A stretch of 64,000 nt of DNA from Homalodisca vitripennis (Eukaryota > Arthropoda > Insecta > Hemiptera > Cicadellidae). Below, in pieces: positions 47,385-59,978 of this stretch. The translations under genes were made by a program, and so were the position numbers. The notes beneath the pieces were generated by a model. That model did no database searches. It saw nothing but the letters and a program-made list of their open reading frames with translations, and was not told the origin of the DNA. Location: positions 27,203,001 through 27,267,000 of the forward strand of contig NC_060211.1 of NCBI RefSeq assembly GCF_021130785.1. Reading direction: 5' to 3'. Position 1 is the first letter of the stretch. Each line of letters begins with the position of its first letter.

Positions 47385-48917
47385 CTCGCCTTCGGCTCGC
47401 TGGGGGCTACGCCCCCAGGCCCCCAAAGTAAGTGCCTTAAATTCGGGGATAAGCGGTATTCGGGGAAAGGTTATGTCCGAGCTTAAGATTAGGGATTTGG
47501 GGGTTAAAAGTTGACCCATTTTATCGAATTTTCCAGAATTATTTAAAGTTTTTACTTCAAAGGCCTTTTGTGGCTTAACCGTTAGAGATACGAGAAAAAG
47601 TGACTGGACCTTTCTTGTCCAAAATTTAATTTTATCTTTCGATTCTGGTGTCCGATTTTAGCAACGACGCCTGGTTTAGCCAGTACGGAGCTGTGGAGAA
47701 AGGACTGCACTGGTGGGCTATTGTGAATTGTTTAGTGTAAATATAACAAAAACCCAACTCTGAGTCAATATTTTTAAGTTGTTTAGGTTGTTTAATTTGC
47801 TCAGAGGTTTATCTTGTCATGCCAGGAAATTCCCGGGGGGTAGATTAATGTTAAAGGGGGTTAAGACATCAGGGGGTTTAATTTAGTCAGGATATTTTCT
47901 GGTCACATGAATAAATTTCCCGGGGGGGGTTAATTTTACAAGGGTGTTAATGACACACGTGGGCCTATTTTAGAGGGTGTTGTGTCTTTGAACATAATAA
48001 AAAAACACTCTGTCCCTATCTACTATTGAAACTTCACCAACGCTCAGCCAACTCCCGACGTGGAGGGGGGTTTTCGTCACTCGTTTAACGTAGTAATACA
48101 AGGTCAAGCTGGAACCAGCATGAATCGCACTAATTATAGTTGAAAAATATAAAGATTTTCACCTATCAATCACAAAATAATTGCACTTAAACGCGTTTTG
48201 CGGCGGTCGAACCATTGTATATAGGTCAAAAAGTCACTGGACCTTTTTTGTAGATCACCTCATTTGCTAAATCAAACCTTTGTTTCATTTTGACTTCCGA
48301 CCAATGGTTTTGCCGCTATCGACACCAAAAACAAACTTTTCACGTAAATATTACAAAAAAAACTGCACATAATCACGTTTTTCGGCCAAACCAATAGAGA
48401 TAGGACAAAAAGTCACTGGACCTTTTCTGTAGATCACGTAATTTGCTAATTTGATGGGTCAATCAGATTTGAGCTACAACGTACCGTTCGGCCACTATCA
48501 GGCTCGAAACTTTATTTTAAGCAAAAAAATCTCTGGAATGTCAAATGTTCCAGCGTTTTGTCGCTTAACCATGGAAGATAGAGCAAAAAGTCACTGGACC
48601 TTTTTTGTAGTTCACTTAATTCCTGATTATGAATTTTTCGTCAGATCCGAGCTAGCTCCAACGGTTCGCCCGCTATCGGACTTACAAAAAAGGCCTGCAG
48701 GGGCGAAAAATGCGCGAATTTTCTCGAATTTTTTTTGAGGGGTTTAAAAGTAAAAAAAACCCGGTTTTCAGAATTTTCCTGTTGGTTATACGGCAAAAGG
48801 TACCTGCGTGCCAAATTTCAAGTTTCTAGCTCATCTGGAAGTAGGTTAGAATTAGTATACGTGAGTGAGTGAGTGAGTCAGTCAGTCAGTTACACATGCG
48901 GTTGTATATATATTAGA
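47385..48917 (-). mobile_element. Array unit E14, full-length, twin of E1
   Basis: It is 1,533 bp and nearly identical to E1 along its whole length. Differences are mostly homopolymers and a 3-bp GCG insertion near 48202. Left flank ...TTGTATTAGA resembles a unit tail. Confidence 0.75.
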
Positions 48918-51265
48918 CTCGCCTTCGGCTCGCTGGGGGCTACGCCCCCAGGCCCCCATAATGTACGCTTGCAAATTCGGGGATAAGAGAAATTTGGTGG
49001 TTTTTTAAAATTCCGACGTGAGGCATACCGGGAAATTCCCTAGGGAGGTTTTAATGTTACCAGGAGGTTTTAATTTACTCAGGAGGTTATCTGGTCATTC
49101 CAGGAAATTCCCAGGGGGGTTAAAGGATTCGGTGTTTGGTAAATGTGATTGTACGCTTGCAAATTCGGGGATAAGAGAGATTTGGTGGTTGTTTAAAATT
49201 CGCACATGAGATCATGCCAGGAAATTCCCAGAGGGGGGGGGTTTAACGTTACCGGGGGATAAGACACCAGGGGGTTATCTGGTCATACCAGGAACTTCCC
49301 AGGGGGGGTTAAGAGATTTGGTGACTGGTAAAATTCGGACATGAGGTCATGCCAGAAAATTCCCTGGGGGGGTTGTAAACGTTACCGGGGGTTAAGACAT
49401 CAGGGGGTTATCTGGTCATACCAGGAACTTCCCAAGGGGGGATTTGGTAATTGGTAAAATTCGAACATGAGGTCATGCCAGGAAATTCCCTGGGGGGGTT
49501 TAATGTTACCGGGGGGGTTAACACTTCAGGGGGTTTAATGTACTCAAGAGGTTATCTGGTCATACCAGGAAATCCAGGGGGGGGTTAATGTTATCGGGGG
49601 TTAATGACACACTCCAGGCCCCCTTTTGGGGTGTTAGCCAAATTCGGGGATAAGCGGAATTCGGAATAGTATTAGACCTATTTTTTTGAATTTTCCAGTT
49701 TTCATCAAAGTTTTGACTCTAAGGCCCATTTTGTGGCTTAACCGTTGGAGATACGACAAAAAGCGACTAGACCTTTCTTGTAGGAAATTCAATTTTGTCT
49801 TTTGACTGTGCCCTCAGATTTGATCTACGATCTCCGGTTTAGTCGGTAAAACGCTTGGGATAAAAGTCTGCACCGGGTCAGCTGTTGTATAAACAGATAT
49901 AGTGTAAATAAATGTAAAACTACCTTTATCAGATTATTAAGTTGATCAGGGGGTTTAATTTAATCAGGAGTTCATCAACCAGGAAATTCCCGGGAGGGGG
50001 GTTAATGTTATCGGGGGTTATAGAGCGCGTGGTACTTTTCTGGGAAATGTGTGTCTGTGCTACGAGAACATGTGTACAGTAATTTTTATCAAAATAAAAC
50101 GTTGATCAGGGGTTTAAATTACTTCGGAAATTATCATTCCACGCTAGAGTTTTTGACAATGAACAAATATTTCATACAAAAAAATTAAAAAAAAAAAAAA
50201 AAAAAAACACTCTGTCCCTATCTACTATTGAAGCTTTACTAACGCTCAGCCAACTCCCTATGTGGAGGGGGGTTTTAGTCACTCGTTAACGTAGTAATAC
50301 AAGGTCAATATGGAACCAGCATGAATCGCACTAATTATAATTGCAAAATTTAAAAACACCTAAAAGTGACGACAAAGAATTAGCCATTTAGAGCATTTAT
50401 CAGGCTTACGGAAAGATAAACGATAGAAAGCTGCTGGGCCTTTTTTGTAGATCCTATCAATAGCTACTTACAAAAAGTTTTACATTTAGGCTAGGGCCAA
50501 CGGTTCGGCCACTATCGAGCACGAAAAGTAAGTTTTTAAGTGAAATTTTCAATATAATCACGTTTTACGGCTAAATCATGGAAGATAGAGTAAAAGGTCA
50601 ATGGGACCTTTTGTGTAGATCGCATTATTTTGTATTAAAATCAAATTTTCATTTTGACTTCCGCCCAATGGTTTTGCCGCTATCGACACCAAAAACAAAA
50701 TGTTCACGTAAAAATTACAAATAAATTGCACATAATCACGTTTTTCGGCCAAACTAATGGAGATAGGGCAAAAAGTCACTGTACCTTTTCTGTAGATCGT
50801 GCCATTTGCTAATTTGATGGGTGAATCAGATTTGAGCTCCGATCTACAGTTCAGCCGCTATCGGGTTCGAAACATTATTTTTAGCGAAAAAATCTCTGGA
50901 ATGTCAAATATTCGAGCATTTTGTCGCTTAACCATGGAAGATAGAGATAGTCACTGGACCTTTTTTGTAGTTCACTTCATTCCTGACTAACGATTTTTCG
51001 TCAGATCTGAGCTAGCTCCATCGGTTCGCCCGCTATCGGGCTTACAAAAAAGGCCTGCAAGGGTAAAAAATGCGCTTTTTTTGCGAATTTTTTTAAAGTG
51101 TTTAAAATTAAAAAATTCCGGTTTTCAGAATTTTCCTGTTGGTTATACGGCAAAAGGTACCTGCGTGCCAAATTTCAAGTTTCTAGCACTTCTAGAAGTA
51201 GGTTAGAATTTGTATACATTATCAGTGAGTGAGTGGTTTCACATGCGGCTGTATAGTATATTAGA
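48918..51265 (-). mobile_element. Array unit E15, longest unit, hairpin end present
   Basis: It is 2,348 bp, lengthened by an expanded G-rich minisatellite (about 49010-49600) and a second AAATTCGGGGATAAG block. It also has a run of 21 A (50187-50207) just before the ACTCTGTCCCTATC block, where other units have 4-8 A. The hairpin is at its left end. Confidence 0.75.
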
Positions 51266-53452
51266 CTCGCCTTCGGCTCGCTGGGGGCTACGCCCCCAGG
51301 CCCCCATTTGGGTGTTGGCTAAATTCGGGGATAAGCGTAGTTCGGTGATTGGTTAAATTCAGACGTGAAGTTTCCAAATTTTATGTATCCGTTCTCGAGA
51401 ATTTTACGGGACGTAATGCTTCGCTAACGCTCAGCCAAAAGATGTGTGGTGTATAATATTAATCAATTGATGTGGTAGAAGAGTTAAGTTATGTGTTCGT
51501 GAAATTTGGAGACAAGAAGAATTTGGTTCTAACCAAAGTCAGAGGACGTATGTATACCATAGTTTAATTTTCCGGATTTACCCAAACTTTTGACTTTGAG
51601 GGCGTTTTGCGGTTTAACCGTTAGAGATACGTGAAAAAGTGACTGGACCTTTCTTGTCGGAAATTTAATTTTATCTTGCGATTCCGTCGTCAGATTTTAG
51701 CTGCGACCTTTGGTTTAGCCAGGAATGAGCTCGGGAGAAAAGTCTGCACTGGTCAGCTATCGTGAATTGTTTAGTACAAACATAATAAAAACCGACCTTA
51801 AGGCAGTATTTTAAGTTGAACAGTTGGTTTAATATCATCAGGAGATTATCTAGTCAAGCCGTGAAGTTCCCGGGGGGGGGGGTTAACACATCAGGGGGTT
51901 TAATTTATTCAGGAGGTTATCTGGTCATACCAGGAAATCCCCGGGGGGGGTGTTACCGGGGGTTAATTACACAGTTCGGCCTATTTTTTGAGGGTGTTGT
52001 GCCTGTGAACATAATAAAAAAACAATCTGTCCCTATCTACTATTGGAGCTTCACTAACGCTCAGCCAACTCCCGACGTGGAGGGGGGTTTTAGTCACTCG
52101 GTAACGTAGTAAATACAAGGTCAATCTGGAACCAGCACGAATCGCACTAATTATAGTTGCAAGATTTAAAACCCCTAAAATTGACGACAAAGAATTTGCC
52201 TTTTAGAGCATTAACCAGGCTTACGGAAAGATAAACGACAAAAAGCTACTGGACCTTTTTTGTTGATTTCATAAATAGCTAGTTATAAAAAGTTTTACAT
52301 TTAAGCTACGGCCAACGGTTCGGCCACTATCGAGCCCAAAATGTAAGTTTTTAAGTGAAATTTTCGACATAATCACGTTTTACGGCTAAACCATGGAAGA
52401 TAGAGTAAATAGTCACTGGAACTTTTGTGTACATCGCATTATTTTGTATTAAAATCAAATTTTTATTCTGGCCTAGGACTAAGATTTTGTCTGAAATAGA
52501 GCACAGAAAACAAAATCTTACGTTAAACTTAAAAAATCGATACTTTATAACGCGTAATGCGGCCAAACCATTGGGGATAGGGCAATAAGTTACTTGACCT
52601 TTTTTGTAGATCACGCGATTTACTAAATCCCATTGAAAATTTGTTTTGAGCTACGACCAACCGTTTAGGCCGCTATCGAGCCCGAAAGGTAAATTTGTAG
52701 GCGAAAATTTCAAAAATATTTTCACTTAATCGCGTTTTGCGGTCAAACTAATGGAGGTATAGTAAAAAGTCACTCAACCCTTTTTGTAGATCATATTATT
52801 TCCTAAATCTAACCTTTGTTTTATTTTGACTTCCGACCAATGGTTTTGCCGCTATCGACACCAAAAACAAAATGTTCACGTAAATATTACAAATAAATTG
52901 CACATAACCACGTTTTTTGGCCAAACCAATGCAGATAGGGCAAAAAGTCACTAGACCTTTTCTATAGATCACATAATTTGCTAATTTGATGGGTCAATCA
53001 GATTTGAGCTACAACCTACCGTTCGGCCACTATCGGGCTCGAAACTTTATTTTAAGCGAAAAAAAATCTCTGGAATGTCAAATGTTCGAGCGTTTTGTCG
53101 CTTAACCATGGAAGATAGAGCAAAAAGTCACTGGACCTTTTTTGTAGTTCATTTCATTCCTGATTATGAATTTTTCGTCAGATCCGAGCTAGCTCTAACG
53201 GTTCGCCCGCTAGCGGGCTTACAAGAAATGCCTGCAGGGGTAAAGAATGCGCGATTTTTCGGGAATTTTTTTGAGGGGTTTAGAAGTAAAAAAGTCCGGT
53301 TTTCAGACTTTTCCTCCGGGTCATATTGTGAAAGGTACCTGCGTGCCAAATTTCAAGTTTCTAGCACTTCTAGAAGTATGTTAGAATTTGTATATATCTG
53401 TCAGTCAGTGAGTGAGTGAGTGGTTTCACATGCGGCTGTATATTATATGGGA
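51266..53452 (-). mobile_element. Array unit E16, hairpin end present
   Basis: It is 2,187 bp. Near its left end it carries an extra CTTCGCTAACGCTCAGCCAA block (about 51420-51439), a second copy of the motif usually found once per unit, hinting at an internal insertion or fusion. The right part carries ~180-bp monomers like those of type A. Confidence 0.72.
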
Positions 53453-55462
53453 CTCGCCTTCGGCTCGCTGGGGGCTACGCCCCCAGGCCCCCTTTCGGGT
53501 ATTAACGCTTGCAAATTCGGGGATAAGAATGATTTGGTGATTGGTAAAATTCGGACATGGGGTCATGCCAGGAAATTCCCTGGGGGGTTTAACGTTACCA
53601 GGGGTTAAGACATCAGGGGGTTATCTGGTCATACCAGGAACTTCCCAAGGGGGGTTAAGAGATTTGGTGAGTGGTTAAAATTCGGACATGAGATCATGCC
53701 AGGAAATTCCTTGGAGGGGTTTAAAGTTACCAGGGGGGTTAACACATCAGGGCGTTTAATTTACTCAGGAGGTTATCTAGTCATACCAGGAAATCCCGGG
53801 GGGGGGGGGTAATGTTATCGGGGGTTAATGAAACACCCCAGGCCAACTTTCGGGTGTTGGCCAGATTCGGGGATAAGCGGAATTCGGAATTAAATTGGAC
53901 CTATTTTATTGAATTTTTCATTTCTAATCAAAGTTTTGACTTTAATGGCATTTCACGAGTTAACCGTTAGAGATACAAGAAAAAGTGACTAGACCTTTCT
54001 TGTCGGAAATTTAATTTTATCTTTCGATTCAAACTCTCGGATTTGAGCTACGATCTCTGGTTTAGTCGGTACAACGCTTGGGATAAAAGTCTGCACTGGT
54101 CAGCTGTTGTGTAAACAGATATAGTGTAAATAAATTTAAAACTACCTTTATCAGATTATTAAGTTGATCAGGGGGGTTAATTTAATCAGGAGTTCATCAA
54201 CCAAGAAATTCCCGGGAAAGGGGGTTTATGTTCTCGGGGGTTAAAGAACGCGTGGTACTTTTCTAGTAAATTTGTGTCTTAGCACGAGGAATTTTTATCA
54301 AAATAAAACGTTGATCAGGGAGCTTAAATAACTTCGGAAATTATCATTCCACGCCAGAGTTTTGACAATGAACTAATATTTCATAAAATAAAAAAAAACA
54401 CTCTGTCCCTATCTACTATTGAAGCTTCACTAACGCTCAGCCAACTCCCGATGTGGAGGGGGGTTATAGTCACTCGTTAACGTAGTAATACAAGGTCAAT
54501 ATGGAACCAGCCTGAATCGCACTAATTATAGTTGCAAAATTTAAAACACCTAAAATTGACGACAAAGAATTAGCCATTTAGAGCATTTATCAGGCTTACG
54601 GAAAGATAAACGACAAAAAGCTACTGGGACCTTTTTTGTTGATTTCATAAATAGCTAGTTATGAAAAGTTTTACATTTAAGCTACGGCCAACGGTTCGGC
54701 CACTATCGAGCCCAAAATGTAAGTTTTTAAGTGAAATTTTCGACATAATCACGTTTTACGGCTAAAACCATGGAAGATAGAGTAAAAAGTCACTGGAACT
54801 TTTGTGTACATCGCATTATTTTGTATTAAAATCAAATTTTTAATCTGGCCTAGAACTAAGATTTTGTCTGAAATAGAGCCCAGAAAACAAAATCTCGCGT
54901 TAAACTTAAAAAAATCGATACTTTATAACGCGTAATGCGGCCAAACCATTGGGGATAGGGCAATAAGTTACTTGACCTTTTTTGTAGATCACGCGATTTA
55001 CTAAATCCCATTGAAAATTTGTTTTGAGCTACGACCAACCGTTTAGCCGCTATCGAGCCCGAAAGGTAAATTTTTAGGCGAAAATTTCAAAATATTTTAA
55101 TGTAATCGCGTTTTGCGGCCGAACCAATGGAGTTAGAGCAAAATGTCACTGGACCTTTTTTGTAGTTCACTTCATTCCTGACCATGAATTTTTCGTCAGA
55201 TCGAAGCTAGCTCCAACGGTTCGCCCGCTATCGGGCTTCAAAGGAAGCCTGCAAGGCCAAAACAGGGGTCACTTCGCGAATTTTTTTGAGCGGTTCAAAA
55301 GTAAAAAATTCCGGTTTTCAGACTTTTCCCGGTGGTTTGAAGACTCCAGCTACGTGTATGCAAAATTTCGTGTTTCCAGCACTTCTAGAAGTGGGTTAGA
55401 ATTTGTATACCCTATCAGTGAGTGAGTCAGTCAGTTACATATGCGGCTGTATATATATGGGA
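53453..55462 (-). mobile_element. Array unit E17, hairpin end present
   Basis: It is 2,010 bp. Its left half resembles E15 and its right half E18, so it may be recombinant. G-rich minisatellite at about 53580-53830. Confidence 0.72.
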
Positions 55463-57151
55463 CTCGCCTTCGGCTCGCTGGGGGCTACGCCCCCAGGCCC
55501 CCATTTGGGTGTTGGCCAATTTCGGGGATAAGCGGAATTCAGTGTCGGGTTATATCTGAGAATTATACTAGGGTCTGGGAGTTTAAATTAGGCCTAATTT
55601 ATTGAAATTTTATTTATTAATCAAATTTTTGACTTTAATGGCATTTTACTGCTTAACCGTTAGAGATACGAGAAAAAGTGACTGGACCTTTCTTGTCGGA
55701 AATTTAATTTTATCTTTCGATTCTGGTGTCCGATTTTAGCTACGACGTCTGGTTTAGCCAGTACGGAGCTGTGGAGAAAGGACTGCACTGGTGGGCTATT
55801 GTGAATTGTTTAGTGTAAATATAACAAAAACCCAACCCTGAGTCATTATTTTTAAGTTGTTTAGGGGGGTTTAATTTGCTCAGAGGTTTATCTTGTCATG
55901 CCAGGAAATTCCCGGGGGGGGGAGATTAATGTTAAAGGGGGTTAAGACATCAGGGGGCTTAATTTCGTCAGGATATTGTCTGGTCATATGAACAAATTCC
56001 GGGGGGGGGGGTTAATGTTACAAGGGGTTAATGACACACGTGGGCCTATTTTAGAGGGTGTTGTATCTGTGAACATAAAAAAAAAACACTCTGTCCCTAT
56101 CTACTATTGAGGCTTCACTAACGCTCAGCCAGCTCCCGACGTGGAGGGGGGTTTTAGTCACTTGTTAACGTAGTAATACAAGGTCAATCTGGAACCAGCA
56201 CGAATCGCACTAATTATAGTTGCAAGATTTAAAACCCCTTAAATTGACGACGAAGAATTTGTTATTTAGAGCATTTATCAGGCTTACGGAAAGATAAACG
56301 ATAGAAAGCTACTGAACCTTTTTTTGAGATCCTATGAATAGCTAGTTACAAAAAATTTTACATTTAAGCTAGGGCTAACGGTTCGGCCAATATCGAGCCC
56401 AGAAGGTAAGTTTTTGAGTAAAATTTTCAACATAATCACGTTTTTTGGCTAAAACCATGGAAGATAGAGTAAAATGTCACTGGACCTTTTTTTGTAGACC
56501 ACATTGTTTCGTATTAAAAAGTGATTTATTATTCTACCTCTAACCTTAAAGGCTCCGCTAACACAGAGCCCAGAAAACAATAACTCACGTAAAATTTTAA
56601 AAATCGATACTTTAAAACGCGTAATACGGCCAAACCATTGGGGATTAGGGCAATATGTTATTAGACTTTTTTTGTAGATCACGCAATTTGCTAGATCCCA
56701 TTGAAAATTTGTTTTGAGCTACGACCAACCGTTTAGCCGCTATCGAGCCCGAAAGGTAAATTTTTAGGCGAAAATTTCAAAATATTTTAATGTAATCGCG
56801 TTTTGCGGCCGAACCGATGGAGTTAGAGCAAAAAGTCACTGGACCTTTTTTCTAGTTCACTTCATTCCTGACCATGAATTTTTCGTCAGATCGAAGCTAG
56901 CTCCAACGGTTCGCCCGCTATCGGGCTCCAAAGGAAACCCTGCAAGGGCAAAAAAGGGGTATGTTCGCGAATTTTTTTGAGGGGTTCAAAAGTAAAAATT
57001 TCCGGTTTTCAGACTTTTCCCGGTGGTTTGAAGACACAAGTGACGCGTGTGCAAAATTTCACGTTTCCAGCACTTCTAGAACTATGTTAGAATTAGTATG
57101 AGTGAGTGAGTCAGTCAGTCAGTTACACATGCGGCTGTATATATATTAGGA
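55463..57151 (-). mobile_element. Array unit E18, hairpin end present
   Basis: It is 1,689 bp. Its first third is similar to E1/E14, and its monomers at the right end resemble E17. The right-hand tail has CGGCTGTATATATATTAGGA. Confidence 0.72.
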
Positions 57152-58907
57152 CTCGCCTTCGGCTCGCTGGGGGCTACGCCCCCAGGCCCCCAAAGTAAAC
57201 GCTTGCAAATTCGGGGATAAGCGGAATTCGGTGACTGGTTAAGTCCGGACATTAAGTAAATGACAAGGGATTTAAAAATTGACCTTTTTCATAGATTTTT
57301 TTCCGGATTCGTAAAAACTTTTGACTTTGAGGGCATTTTGCGGTTAAACCGTTAGAGATACGACAAAAAGTGACTGGACCTTTCTTGTTGGAAATTTAAT
57401 TTTGTCTTTCGATTGTGCCCTCAGATCTGATCTACGACCTATGGTTTAGCCAGAAATGAGCTCGGGAGAAAAGTCTGCACGGGTCAGCTATCTTGAATTG
57501 TTTAGTATAAACATAATAAAAACCGACCTCAAGGCAGTATTTTAAGTCGAACAGGGGGTTTAATATCACCAGGAGACTATCTAGTCAAGGCGAGAAATTC
57601 CCTGGGTGGGTGATTAATGTTAAGGAGGTTAAGACAAGAGGGGGTTTAATTTCGTCAGGATATTGTCTGGTCATATGAACAAATTCCCAGGGGGGGTTAA
57701 CGTTACCGGGGGATAAGTCTCCAGGGGGTTATCTGGTCATACCAGGATCTTCCCAGGGGGGGGGGGTTAAGAGATTTGGTGACTGGTAAAATTCGGACAT
57801 GAGGTCATGGCAGGAAATTCCCTGGGGGGGTTTAATGTTACCAGGGGGGTTAACACATCAGGGGGTTGAATGTACAGGAGGTTATCAGGTCATACCAGGA
57901 AATCCCCGGGAGGGGGTTAATATTACCGGGGGTTAATGACACACTTGGGCCTTTTTTAGAGGGTATTGTGTCTGTGAACATAATAAATATTCCTCTGTCC
58001 CTATCTACTATTGACGCTTAGCTAACGCTCAGCCAACTCCCGAAGTCACTGAACCTTTTCTGTAGATCACGTGATTTCCTAAATCCCGTTTAAAATTTGT
58101 TTTGAGTTACGACCAACCGTTTAGCCGCTATCAAGCCCGGAATGTAAATTTTTAGGCGAAAATGTCCAATATTTTCACTTAATCGCGTTTTGCGGTCAAA
58201 CTAAGGGAAATATAGTAAAAAGTCACTGGACCTTTTTTGTAGGTCATCTTATTTCCTAAATAAAACGTTAGTCTTATTTTGACCTCCGACCAATGGTTTC
58301 GCCGCTATCGACCCCAAAAACAAAAGTTTCGCGTAAAAGTTACAACAAAATTGTACATAATCACGTTTTTCGGCCAAACCAATCGAGATAGGGCAAAAGA
58401 TTACTGGACCTTTTCTGTAGATCGCGCAATTTGCTAATTTGATGGGTCAATCAGATTTGAGCTACGACCAACGGTTCGGCCGCTATCGGGCTCGAAACAT
58501 TACTTTAAGCGAAAAAATCTCTGGAATGTCAAATGTTAGAGCGTTTTGTCGCTTAACCATGGAAGATAGAGCAAAAAGTCACTTGACCTTTTTTGTAGTT
58601 CACTTCATTCCTGTAGTGAATTTTTCGTCAGATCCGAGCTAGCTCCAACGGTTCGCCCGCTATCGGTCTTACAAAAAAGGCCTGCAGGGGTAAAAAAATG
58701 CATGCACGATTTTTCTAGAATTTTTTTGAGGGGTTTAAAAGTAAAAATTCCCGGTTTTCAGACTTTTCCTGGCGGTTTCACGGTAAAAGGTACCTGCGTG
58801 CAAAATTTCAAGTTTCTAGCACTTCTAGAACTATGTTAGAATTAGTATGATCTGTCAGTGAGTGAGTGAGTGAGTCAGTTTCAAATGCGGCTGTATATAT
58901 TATAGGA
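57152..58907 (-). mobile_element. Array unit E19, hairpin end present, near-twin of E2
   Basis: It is 1,756 bp and almost identical to E2 up to about 58490, then switches to a different subfamily (ACATTACTTTAAGCG instead of ACATTATTTTTATCG). This sharp change suggests recombination or gene conversion between units. Its junction with E20 uses the same truncation point as the type A / type B junctions of the higher-order repeat. Confidence 0.75.
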
Positions 58908-59978
58908 TAACCGTTAGAGATACAAGAAAAAGTGACTGGACCTTTCTTGTCGGAAATTTAATTTTCTCTTTCGATTATGCCATCAGATTTAAGCTACGAC
59001 CTATAATTTAGGCAGTACAGAGCTTAGGACAAAAGACTGCACTGGGCAGTTTAAAAATATCACGTAAAACTTAAAAATCAATACTTAAAACGCGTAATGC
59101 GGCCAAACCGTTGGGGATAGGGCAAAATGTTACTGAACATTTTTTGTAGATCACGCATTTTCATAAATCCTTTCAAAAATTTTTTTTGGGCTACGACCAA
59201 CAGTTTAGCCGCTATCGAGCCCGAAAGGTAAATTTTTAGGCGAAAATTTCCAAATACTTTAATTTAATCGCGTTTTGCGGCCTAACCAATGGATATAGAG
59301 TAAAAAGTTACTGGCACATTTTTGTAGATCACCTCATTTCCTAACTCCAACGTTTGTCTTATTTCGACCTCAGACCAATGGTTTCGCCGCTATCGAGCCC
59401 GAAAACAAAAGTTTCACGTAAAAATAACAAAAAAATTGCACATAATCACGTTTTTTCGGCCGAACCACTGGAGATAGAGCAAAAAGTCACTGGACCTTTT
59501 ATGTAGATCGCGCAATTTGCTAATTTGATGGGTCAATCAGATTTGAGCTACGACCTACCGTTCGGCCACTATCAGGCTCGAAACTTTATTTTAAGCAAAA
59601 AAATCTCTGGAATGTCAAACATTCCCGCGTTTTGTCGCTTAACCACACGAGATAGGACAAAAAGTCACTGGTCCTTTTTTGTAGTTCACTTCATTCCTGA
59701 CTAACGATTTTTCGTCAGATCGAAGCTAGCTCCAACGGTTCGCCCGCTATCGGGCTTACAAGAAAGGCCTGCAAGGGTAAAGAATGCGCGATTTTTCGGG
59801 AATTTTTTTTAGGGGTTTAAAAGTAAAAAAGTCCGGTTTTCAGACTTTTCCTGTTGGTTAGACGGCAAAAGGTACCCGCGTGCCAAATTTCAAGTTTCCA
59901 GCACTTCTAGAACTATGTTAGAATTTGTATCTATACATCAGTGAGTCAGTTACACATGCGGCTGTATATATTATAGGA
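58908..59978 (-). mobile_element. Array unit E20, truncated, right end of the array
   Basis: It is 1,071 bp, starting TAACCGTTAGAGATA like type B units but diverged from them; it lacks the G-rich minisatellite and the GCTCAGCC block. The tail TATATATTATAGGA is followed by unique TTTAAGAGG. Confidence 0.75.

Larger units (their letters stand above)
47385..59978 (-). repeat. Block 2 of the tandem Helitron-like array (units E14-E20)
   Basis: Seven head-to-tail units; E14-E19 carry the hairpin end and E20 does not. Unlike the higher-order repeat of block 1, the units here are clearly diverged from one another in sequence and length (1,071-2,348 bp). Outer junctions on the minus strand are host ...CTTAAA then TC, and GGCGAG then host TCTAATAC, again an A/T site with no duplication. 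Confidence 0.85.

Noticed and set aside
25399..59978. Endogenous virus integration
   Set aside because: No capsid, polymerase, protease or integrase-like frame is present; the repeats are non-coding.
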